The position numbers were made by a program, and so were the translations under genes. 64,000 bases of DNA from Deuterostichococcus epilithicus (taxonomy: Eukaryota > Chlorophyta > Trebouxiophyceae > Prasiolales > Stichococcaceae), in contig JAVTLE010000013.1 of assembly GCA_033439295.1 (NCBI GenBank), forward strand, positions 2,604,001-2,668,000, read 5' to 3'. The notes under the pieces were generated by a model. The model made no database searches and was not told the DNA's origin. It saw only the letters and a program-made list of their open reading frames with translations. Shown here piece by piece: positions 1 to 9,800 of this stretch. How positions within the stretch are numbered: position 1 is the stretch's first letter; each line of letters starts with the position of its first letter.

Positions 1-1558
1 GGCGCCAGGGCTGATGTGTCTTCTCAAGCATGTGCGCCTGCAGTGCACCGTCAATGACCAGTTGGCGGCATGGCGTCATGGTGTTTGCGTGCACACTACG
101 TGGACAACTGAGCGCTGATTGACAGGTAAGCCAATCAAGAAGCTTCTTGGTGGCTTGTGAGCTGAAAGGTTGTTGTAATGAATCACGAAGTTGACACTAC
201 ATGCGTCCTTTCATCAAATGGCCGGGTTCCCCAGTGCTTGACGGAGTGGCGTCCGAGAGAAGAAAACGTGTGCTCCGATGAAAAAGGCTAGTGCGGCGGG
301 GCTGACTGTTCACTGTGCGGGGCAGGAGCACAACCCCAGCACACCCACATCAACCGCAGACGCACCTCCGCAGGGATCGGCGACCAGCCCTCGGCCGCGA
401 CGCGTTCGTGAGAGGGTCTTTGCTTGCAAATATAAAAAAACGCTTGCTTGGCGCGGGGGCCCTGGTGCTTCGCCGACACCAAAAGGATCACTTATTGTAC
501 CTGCTGCATTGCCCCAGCCAGGAAGACCTAGCAATGTGACCGGCGCGAAGCGCAGCAAGAAGTGGTGCGTACCGCGACGGAAGGTCGTCAAAGACTTATC
601 AACGCATGGCCGCTTGCGAAATGCCGAGGGCACACAACAGGCTGGCTCGGCACTCGAGATCGTGTCGAGCGATCTTGGCTCACGTCACAGCTCAGCAAAT
701 TGTGTCCCCGCTATTCGCGTTTGTGATGATTTAAACACCTCCCCGTCATCGCGGAAAATCCAGCGGCACGACTGGTTCAGCCACACAATCCGGATGAAAA
801 GCTGCAAGAACTCCCTTTGCGTTGCCAAGCAAGAAGGCACCGGCCAGGTGGCAAACATTTCTGGACAGAGATACACAATGTCAGGTGCTGCTGAGGTCGC
901 GCACAGTTTACCAGCACGGCGACAGCCAGAGCAAGCGAGCAAGCATGGCAGCAGTGTTGCAAAGTGAGGCGCTAGCGGCGCCGTGGTGCAGCAGGCAGGG
1001 CGCGTTGCCCGAAACTCGCACCATTCTATCTGAACCATCTGGCATCCATGCGTGCATCCCTAGCGTTGTTCTGACTACTGCCCCATGCTGCCCGGCAGAG
1101 CCTGCTGTATTTTGCGCAGTGCACTACAGTTGCATGTATGCGCGGATCACGAGTGGCGTTGTTTTTGGTGTACTTCAGTATCTGAGTACATCAGTGCACC
1201 ATTCGTTCCCCCCCCCGAACTTACTGCTGATTGAATTTCCATGTGCGGCATAGCTCCGAACCATCGTATTAATCGTTTCTAAACGTACGTACCCCAGTAC
1301 TTTGGCATGCGCCGTCATCGTCACCTCAAGTAATCAAGCACTGGGGCCAAGCGTACGATACACACGTTCAATTCGATGATTCGGACCTATGCCACTATAT
1401 GAATGCGATTAGCATTGAGCCAGGCACGTGCTGCCGCGTGGCACGTGTGAGCGCAGCTGCCCCTGCAGCCACCGAAGGTGTCGATCCTCAATGGCCTGGC
1501 CGACTGCAAACGGCTTTTCACAGTATTCCAGACCTTTTCACGCAAGCAGGGAGCCACC
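1..1558. other. no supported gene
   Basis: Open stretches exist on both strands, but none shows a recognisable domain or paired splice borders. The sequence is less GC-rich than the coding parts of the window. It probably holds intergenic sequence and the promoter of the gene starting at 1559. No tRNA, repeat array or mobile element was recognised. Confidence 0.5.
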
Positions 1559-3355
1559 ATGAGGGTTAGCCGGGCAGCGTCTCTGCTGATCTTTAGCCTG
1601 GCCATCTCTACTACGCTCCCATCGGCATCGCTCGCGCGCCCACTCACTAGTGGTGAGAGCCGCACTGATCTTCAAGAACGCCGCTGAAAAATGTATTGTA
1701 CATCTGCTCTATCCATAGAGGCTGTCAAGCGAAATGATCGAGATGTCCTCGCCGGGCCGATGCGCAGTGCACGTCATGGTTCGCACAATCCACACACCTG
1801 ATCTTCGTCTCGAGCGAGACTGTCTTGCAAGTTTGTTGTGTTCGGCGAGGTGATACGACGCTGGAGAGTGCGCTTAACCGACGACGAGTCGCGTCTAGTC
1901 GGGTTGAAAGTCACACGTTTTCACTGCGATGCGCGTCCTCGATCACTGTTCACGACAAGCTTTAGTCGATCTCTAGCCATGCAAAATATTCAACGATGGC
2001 GCTGAATATCGCGGCCCGGGGCTGCTGCCTCACATACATGAAGATCAGGTAGTAGCTGCACAGGACATAGAGCTGATGAGAGGACACTAGCAATATATAC
2101 CCGGCTCCGCACCCCTGCCAGCAGGGGTGCTAAAGGGGTGCTGGCGTAGATCCTCTGGCTCGTCACAGCAGGAGTGCTGGCAGGGGTCCCCTGCTGACGG
2201 GGGTGCTGACGGGGGTGCCGGAGGCGCCACAGCAGGGGTGCATGCTAGCAGAAATGTGGCGGGGTGTTTTCCATCCGTCCGCTTTGCGGCAGGGGCGGTG
2301 CTGGCAGAGGTATCGACTTAAGTCGAGCAAGCTTGCGTGCGTGTGGATGCAGCTGGGATGCTGGCAGGGGTGCCGGCGGCGCCACAATGAACAGGAGTGC
2401 TGGTAGGGTTGTGGCAGGGCAGTGTTCCGCTGTGCGGCAGGGGTGCTGGCAAGGAAGCCAGCAGGGGTGGCGGGGTTGTGGGATGGGATGCGTTCGGATG
2501 TACCCAGTAGCTGGGGTGCTGACAGAGCGGGGTGCCACTAAGACGCCAGCAATGGTGCTATCCAGAGTGTCATTATGAATGCCAGCTCCGTATCCCATCC
2601 TCGCAGAAGTTTCAAATTATATCGATTGTGTCTTTCCACGCAGGACGCATGCTCCGAGGCGCAACTATTACGTCTTCCCAGGGTGCGCGCCCTGTCTGTC
2701 ACTGGCCGATTATTATTGCCGGCAACATGCCTGCAGCAGGACAATTCCAGTTGTGTTGCAACATCATGTTGCCTGGCTCCTGTTGCTGCGCTGCCACAAA
2801 GCCTCAAACATGCATTCCCTCAGCCGCAAGGCGATCATAGTGAATGCCAGAGCTGCATCACTTCAGCTTTCGCTGCAGTATTGAGTCAGACCGCGTGTGC
2901 ACGTGCAGGCCAGCCCGTCAATGTGGCCAACGAGAGCGGCGAGGTGAAGCAGGAGGAGCCTAGCTCAGACCTGGGCATTGACGAGGCAACATCCGGCCTG
3001 CTGGGCGGCCTGCCCAACATCGGTGGCGTCACAGGCGTCAATGGTCTCGGCGGCGCGCTGCCGAACGTGCAGGGACTTCTTGGAGGAGTCATCACAGATC
3101 TTGGTGCGGCCGCTTCGAAATCTTCTGTGCATCCGTGCGTCCGGACCTGAGACCCGGCGTGTGACCGGTCCCAGAAACAATTCACCTAACAGCAGCACAT
3201 GGCTGGGACAACTGCCTGCCGTCAATTGGAAGCACTCTGCGCTCAACTTCTTGGCTAACGATGCAGGCGGCACATCGACGACCGGCACCGAGCAGGCTGG
3301 GCCAGGCAACGCGCTTGGCGGCGTCACTAAGATTACGGGTGTCCTTGGCAAATGA
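1559..3355 (+). CDS. small secreted Gly/Leu-rich protein (3 exons)
   Basis: Three exons in compatible phase: 1559-1652, 2909-3103 and 3267-3355, giving about 125 residues. The start ATG is chosen because it opens a classic signal peptide (MRVSRAASLLIFSLAIS, then small residues up to about residue 26). Donors are GTGAGA and GTGCGG; acceptors are GTGCAG and ATGCAG; both introns are phase 1. The mature part has an acidic Lys/Glu stretch followed by a Gly/Leu/Asn-rich segment with loosely repeated blocks such as GLLGGLPNIGGVTGV and GLGGALPNVQGLLGGV, then a Gly/Thr tail ending in VLGK. There are no cysteines in the mature part. I do not recognise the family; a cell-wall or extracellular structural peptide is an inference. 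Intron 1 is unusually long (1.26 kb) and contains a minisatellite. The gene converges with the minus-strand gene ending at 3817. Confidence 0.6.
2105..2560 (+). repeat. degenerate GC-rich minisatellite in intron 1
   Basis: The short unit GCAGGGGTGCTGG and variants (GGGGTGCTGAC, GGGGTGCCGG) recur through about 450 bp with irregular spacers. The array lies wholly inside intron 1 of the secreted Gly-rich gene. Copies are imperfect, so it is an old or slowly homogenised array. Confidence 0.7.
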
Positions 3356-3816
3356 TCATGGCCATCATGCCGCTGTAGTTTTAGAGGCTTGACAAATGCC
3401 ACATTGGCAGGACCTCATTGTTCCACCATTGTTGCCGTGAACATTGTGACATACCTTATTCCCTGTCATTTTCGCTGCCCCGCCTATTTCTAACCTCCCC
3501 GAATAACAGTTCAAGGGCAGGATATTCTCTTTTCGTCCCTATACAAATCTTTACCACACACACAACACGGCAAAACCTCTCCTCACTTTTGCGGATCCTT
3601 TCCTATATCTGCCAACACTTCCAAGGGTTTTGTTTTGTGTTTTGTTATGGTTCCTCCTCCCATCCAAGAACCTTTCAAGCTTTCCTTGCACACCAGTCAC
3701 TCCGTCGCAAACCTTTTCCTGCCGTCCAACGCCGCCTCTTTCTTAGTCCGCCCACTGCATGCAACGGGTGCCGCCGCCACTAACATAGAATCCTCCCTTC
3801 ACTGGCGACTCCTCGC
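3356..3816. other. convergent intergenic region, pyrimidine-rich on + strand
   Basis: This lies between the stop of the Gly-rich gene (+) and the stop of the polyQ/UIM gene (-). From about 3460 to 3760 the plus strand is strongly C/T-rich and A/T-richer than its neighbours. Both 3' untranslated regions probably lie here. No gene is seen. Confidence 0.5.
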
Positions 3817-5813
3817 TCAAGAGCATATCACAACCTCGTCGTCATCCTTTCCCCCTTCAGCAATCGCCTCTTCTGCGTAGGGCACCAAGAAGGGCGGCAG
3901 CTCCCCCACCGTCTCTGGCAGCCACGCCAGCTGCTCTCGCAGGAACTGCACCTGCGGCATGTGCAGGCATCGACACGACTCACACAGCCGCTCAATGTGA
4001 AGGTGCTGTTTCACGGAGGCTGTAGCTTAACTGCCAGCATTGGGCTGTCAAGCTCCACACAGCACGAGGTGCAATCAGTGTGCACGCTATCCCTGCACGA
4101 CACTCGAAGAGTGCAACTTCGAGAACACACCTTGGCTGCGAGGCAGTCTGCCCACGTCCCAGCGGCAGCAGCGTCAAGGGCCACTGATGCAGGCGAGCCT
4201 CCAGGGCCTGCCGCCGCGCCCGCTGCCGAGCTCGCTGCTGCTGCGTCCCGTCCTGCTGCCGCCGAGTTGCCTGCTGCCGCCAAAGCGCTGCCGCTGGCGG
4301 CGCGCTTCGCGCCGGGCGTGCTGCCTGGCGGCAAGCGTTTCCGCTTCGGCCGGCCTGCGGCACATGACATGCATGCTGCAGCAGCCTTGGAATAATCAAT
4401 ATCAGGCGCGCGAGCGCCGCGCTGCAGTGTGCCGAGTCAGACTTCATCCGGACGAGGTGGCGCACCTGTGTCTGAGGCAGCAGCCGTGGGCGGTGGCGCG
4501 GGCACGGCAGCTGCACACTCCTGGCCGATTTCCCGAAAGCACTGCTGCGCCCCCGGGCTCGGATACCTGGTCGTTGCAGCAAAATCGCCGTCTTGAAGTC
4601 ATGCGCGCATCAGTAACGAACACCCGAGTGCACACATCCGAATGCATTTGCGAAAGCACCGTGATCAACCTCCGGTCTTGGCCTCATTCCGATGACCTGC
4701 TGCAATGCGACCTCCACAACATTTCGCGGAGAGTTGCAGCCCCATGGTATGTGTGTCCGAGCCAGGTCTGCTGCGAGTCGAGCGCACCACTGGCAGCAGA
4801 TCTGGCGCTCGAGCTCCAGCAGGCTGACAAGCGGCGTGCGCACAACGGGTAGCGAGAACAGCGCGCCGCCAAACTGGGTCCCCTCGAACTGCGATCGAAC
4901 GGCATCTCGGTTTCAAGCTGCTGTTGGCAGGCGGCCACGACGCTGGAGCGACCGTCCAATCCAGGCAGCAGGGTCGCCCGTCACCCAGCCACGGTTGCTG
5001 GAAGCATTCGAGAGCAATAAACAAGCAGCATGTGGCGCCTGTCCGTAGGTGCCGCCCGGCAGTGTCCACCCGCATGCCAACGAGGCTGCCGCGCCAGAGA
5101 TGCATCCACACAGCTGCCGTTCTGTTGTTTATACCTGGGGCAGCAGCAGCGAGCAGGCAAACCGCTGGCGCAATTTTGGCTCGGGCCACTCCGGCAGCGA
5201 GGCCGCAGCGGTCTTCCGCCCCTCCTCCTCTGCAAGGCTGGCCGCCATGGCGACGGCCAGCTTGTCACGCTCCGCGCGGTGCTCGGCCTCTTCTGCGAGC
5301 CACACCGCCGCGGCATCCGCCCAGCTGCAGTGCAGTGCAGGAAGGGTGGTTCAGCAGCCAGAAAGCCACAAGAGCGCGATGTGAGACTTGCATAAACTTG
5401 CAGCTGCCGGGACTCGCGGCGACCGCACAGACTGAAGGTTTCGATCGTGCCCATGGGCCGGAGACGATGGATGCGGTCCGGCAGGAACGTCAATTACAGG
5501 AGGCCGGCTGCACCGCGGGGGCTGCCCCGCCGTACCATTGGTGCTGCTCATCGAGCATCCGGGGACAGGTACAGTTTCCAGCAGGCAAAGTTAGCTCACG
5601 TAAGGACATCTGTGCTGACGAAGACGTCCGCCGTCGCGTCCACCGCGTCCTGCGCCACCTCAGCTGTCAGGCCTTGCTGCCGCAGCAGCGCAATTGCCGC
5701 CTCCCTGGAATCGACGAGGTTGATGGGCTCGTCCCTGGTGGAGTGCTGCGCCTGATCAAGCGCCTCGGAGGCAGCCTGCTGCATGTCCCGCTGAACGGGC
5801 TCCTGCACTTGTG

Positions 5814-5848
<35 letters not shown>

Positions 5849-6006
5849 GTGGGCTCGCAAACATGATTGCCGCTGGCCTGTGCATGGCCGTGCTGTTGCG
5901 CGGGGCCCGCATGGGCTGTGCTGGGATGCGGCACAGATGCTGTGCAGATTTGATACGTTTCCTGCTGTTGTGCAGACATGCTTGCCGCAGGATGGGTGCA
6001 CAACAT
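3817..6006 (-). CDS. polyglutamine, UIM-containing hypothetical protein
   Basis: Multi-exon gene read on the minus strand. Exon A (5600-6006) opens with MLCTHPAASM (a second ATG lies at 5979), carries 11 consecutive Gln, then a UBA-like helix (REAAIALLRQQGLTAEV). Exon B (5135-5324) joins in phase and contains ERDKLAVAMAASLAEEE, which fits the ubiquitin-interacting motif pattern L-x2-A-x3-S-x2-E. Exon C (about 4788-4888) encodes FEGTQFGGALFSLPVVRTPL and a CCQWC cluster. A basic, Gln/Arg-rich exon lies near 4150-4400, with frame uncertain. The last exon (3817-3951) starts VQFLREQLAWLP and ends in an acidic tail DDDEVVICS. A ubiquitin-binding role is inferred from the UIM. PolyQ plus UIM recalls ataxin-3, but no Josephin protease domain is visible and the order differs. 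Exons A, B and the last are the most secure. Confidence 0.55.
5815..5847 (+). repeat. perfect (CTG)11 microsatellite, polyQ on minus strand
   Basis: Eleven uninterrupted CTG triplets on the plus strand read as CAG on the coding minus strand and encode 11 Gln in exon A of the UIM gene. A perfect run suggests ongoing length variation. Confidence 0.95.
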
Positions 6007-6889
6007 TCAAACTGAAAAGCGCCGAGTGCTATCCGCGATGTGGCCTGTGCAGGCCGGCTCAAACCCAGCAAACCTAGTGAAAGAGGGCCCTTGCTGAATA
6101 TATTAAACGCCATGAGAGTCGGCGTGCAGCAGATCATCTCCGTGCTTTCCTGCGTGCTGCGGGGGTCGAAGATGATGTTGTGCAGGGGAGGCGAGGGACC
6201 ACAAACACTGACAAGCACCTGGCAGACAGACACAGACGGGCCGTGCCGTCGACTCGAACATCGTCGCAGCCTTTCGAGCTCCGTACAGGCAGCATATTGC
6301 AAATCGCATGGCCCCCAATGCAGCGCCGGCTTTCACGCGACGCGCTGACTAGATTCACGATGATCACTTCCCGTACCTCCGCACATCACAACTTGCTGCA
6401 GAAGACAGCGATCAGCTCACACAGCAGGCTCATGTCGAAAGCCTGAGGACCCCACTGTACACAGGCCGAGGTGCAGCGTGCCACTCAAATTAGTGCCAGC
6501 TGTCTTGCACCGAGCTCAACGCCTTTCCCTAGCGGAGCCCTTCGGCCTCTGGACGCTGGCGCATCTCATGCGTCTGAAGCATCAACGCAATGTCTGACGC
6601 GCGGCGGGAAGACCTGCGCCAGGCCGGCCTCAAGCGGGTGTGTTGTTATGCTGCAGACTGGTGCAGCGCAGCGAGCATGTGTCCGGCTGGTCATACGAAG
6701 GAATGCCATGATGCCATTCGTGCTCTCTGTTCTGCAGCTGGAGCAGTTCAAGAACCGAAAACGAAGAGGGCCTGGCAGCCGCGGCGGAACGCCCGAGGTG
6801 CGTCACCAGCGCTTGTTGTGTTGCGGCCACAGCACACTTTGCTGCACCTGAGCTGTTGCAATGTGAACCGATCGCTGTCCAGGCTTGGA
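6007..6889. promoter_or_regulatory. putative divergent promoter region
   Basis: The polyQ/UIM gene starts leftward at about 6006 and the golgin starts rightward at about 6890, so both promoters must lie in this interval, together with any 5' untranslated exons. The golgin frame is open upstream to 6590, so a longer N-terminus is possible. No TATA box or other specific element was recognised. Confidence 0.4.
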
Positions 6890-9800
6890 ATGGCTGCGCC
6901 TGAGCGCGGGTGCATGCCCCTGCAGGCCTCGCCGACGAGCAGCCACGCCAGCACAATCCCCAGCCCGCTGCCGGCACCCGGGTTTGCACGGCGGTCCCTC
7001 GCCGCAGGCTTTGCCGCGGCCGGCGCGCCCAGCAACCCGGCTGCGGCCACCACAAGCTCCATCGGGCAGCGTGGCGATACCGCAGCAGTGGTGGAGACTT
7101 CAGCTGGCACAAGTCATGCGGCGGAAATGCGTGCGACGCCCGGCGCCAATGGGATGGCAGCCGGATCGCCAAGGCATGGCAACGGCACGCCGCGGCACGC
7201 GCCAAAGTCACTGACTCCCCAGAAGCCGCGGACCCGCAGCATCCGCTCGCTGCGTGCAGGGGGCCCAGCTTCTGGGCCAGCCGGCACCCCAGCCACGGGA
7301 GACCAACAGCCCGCGCCGCGCCCCGCCTCGCCGCCAGCCCAGCAGGCGCCGCAGCAGCAGGGCGCAGCGGCAGTCACCGACGGAGCTGCGTCCCCAGCAA
7401 TGGCGGATGCAGCAGCGGGAGCGGCAGCCAACTCTCCCGGCGCCGGCGACGGTGACGGCGACGGCTTCGAGAGCGCCGACGGCGACGACGGCGGCTATGT
7501 GTCAGCTGCCGAGTCGGCCGTCGCCAGCTCCACCGCCAGCGGCACACGCGCGGGCGCGCGCGCCGCGGAGCTGGCGGCCGAGCTCGCCAAGCTGCAGCGG
7601 GAAAACGCACGGCTGCGGCGCAGCACAGCCTCTGCGGTCAGCTCGCTGGCCGCGTCCAGGGCGGGCTCCGCCGCTGCGTCGCCGACGAAGCTCGGGAGGC
7701 AGGGCTCGGCGGGCGCCTCCCCGCTCAGGACCGGCCGTGGTGCGGCGAACAGCGCGCCCGCCCCTGGTGGCACCGGCGGCGCCGGCTGCGGCATCGGTCA
7801 GCACTCGCCGACGCGGACGGCCGAGCTGGACGCCCGCGCCGCGGCCATCGCAGCGGAGAATGCGCAGCTGAAGCAGTCGCTGGGGGAAGCGGAGGGCAGG
7901 CACCAGGCACGGCTCCGTGGCTTTTTGAGCAGTTCTGAGCAGAACAGGGCCCCCAATGGATGTGCGCGGCTGGGCCGGGACGACGCACCGAGCTTGCTGT
8001 CAAGCCCGGCGGGGCGCCCTGAGCGTGAAACCTTCTGCCTAGGCCCCACATGGCCCCATGCTGCAGAGCTGGGGTGAGCTCAGCGATGCTGCGAGATCAC
8101 CTTGAAACTTGATTCCTGCCCCTCAACAGGCGGCTGCAGCGGAGCTGGAGGCGGCAGGCCATGCAGTGTCGCGCGCCCAGCAGCGTGCCGCTGCGGCAGA
8201 GGAGGCCGCCGCCGGGCATCAGGTTGGCGAGGACCGCCTCGAGTATGAGGTACATCGCCAGGCTGCTGCGCAATGCACACACAGCACACGAGCGTCTGGG
8301 TGCTGGCCTGCCCGGAGTTCCGAGGAAGCTGCGGTGATGAAGCTGCGGCGTAGTAGGTACACCCAAGTTGGAAACAGGCTGCCCCAGCAGCGAGGCTGGG
8401 GCACCCTCCTGAGCAGGGAGGAAGCAGGGGCGAGCTTTAGGGCCCTCGTCACCACTTCTGACACCCCTTCTTGCATGTCTGCAGCGGATGCGGAACATTG
8501 CGGAGGCGGCGCAGGAGGAGTCCGCAGCGTTGCGCGAGACGGCGGACATGCTGCGGCAGCACGCCGCCAAGTCTGCCAGGAGGGAATCGACCGCCAGGGC
8601 GGAGCTGGAGGCACTTCGGTCGCAGGTAGGTCGCACGCACAGTGACGAGCGGACGAGCGGTAGGCGTATCTGCACCAAGTTTGCCGCACACGCACCAGAT
8701 GCAGGCGCTTTTCAGGGGCACGGCAGTCCGAGGCAACAGCGATGACGGCGCCCGCCAGCCGGAAAGGACCGCTCCGGCTGGCGCTCCGCGGCAGATCGCA
8801 GCCGCTGGGCAGCCGGATGCCAGCCCTTGCGCTGCCCCGCACCTGGAGCAGGTGATTGAAAAAGGCAAGAAACGCTTTGGCTGGCCGTGCCCAGGTGCCC
8901 GCTGGCGAAGCGGCGGCGGCGCGAGAGCTGGCGGCGGCACGCCAGGCAGCGGACGACAATGCCGCCATGAAGCAGCACCTGGCCAAGCTGACACGTGACA
9001 CGGAGGCGCTGCAGGCCGAGCTGGCGGCTGCGCTGGCGTGCAGGTAGGGTTTGGGGGTTGGAGAGGTGATAGGCGGAGCGGTGCAGCTGCTGCACACCCC
9101 TGGCCTCCAGACCTCGGGACACAGAAACACGGATGCGCTGTCAGAGGGGCAAAGGCACGGGCCACCGCTGTACGCGGCCAGTTCGGCATCGCTGCGCAGG
9201 GTGCAGACTACCCATTGCCGACAATTTTGTCGGCTGCACATGACCCCCGGGATTGGAAGTATTGGGGTCCTCCCTACAGGGGTGTGGCACAGGATGGCGG
9301 CGCCTCCGATGACGCGGCAGCGATCGCGAGGCAGCGGGCGCATGTCGCAGAGTCGGAGCTGGATGCGACGCGCTCAGAGCTCGCCGACGCCCGCGTGCAG
9401 CTGCAGGTGAGCTGGCCGCAAGTTGCCGCGTGAGAGTGCCTGCACAGGGCAGCACGACAGCTGCAGCCGCAGGGGACGCCGCGAAACACCGCTTGGCGCA
9501 GCCGCTGGCTTGGTGCAGCCCGCCTGCAGAGGCGCTGCATCGGCGAGGTGCAATCCCGCCCTGCGGCGCACTCCAGGCTTGGCGGGCGCCCCCAGGGGTT
9601 GTCAGGAGTCACCGACGGCGGGGGACCTGGGGGGACGTGACTCTATGTTTTTATGTCTGCATTGGCTTGTCAGATGATAAGAGAAACGCACGCCGCAGGA
9701 GGGACACCGGGAGGCGGCGGCGCTGCGCGCCCGGCTGGCGGCAGGCGAGTCGCTGGCGGCAACGGCGGCCGCTGCCNTGCGGCGCGCGTTGGCGGCGGAG

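Noticed and set aside
278-967. Long open frame of 229 codons
   Set aside because: Composition is shadow-like, no domain is seen, and neither a supported start nor splice context is visible. Long random frames are common at this GC content.
3817-6006. Possible ataxin-3 orthologue because of polyQ plus UIM
   Set aside because: No Josephin catalytic Cys/His region was found and polyQ precedes the UIM, opposite to ataxin-3.
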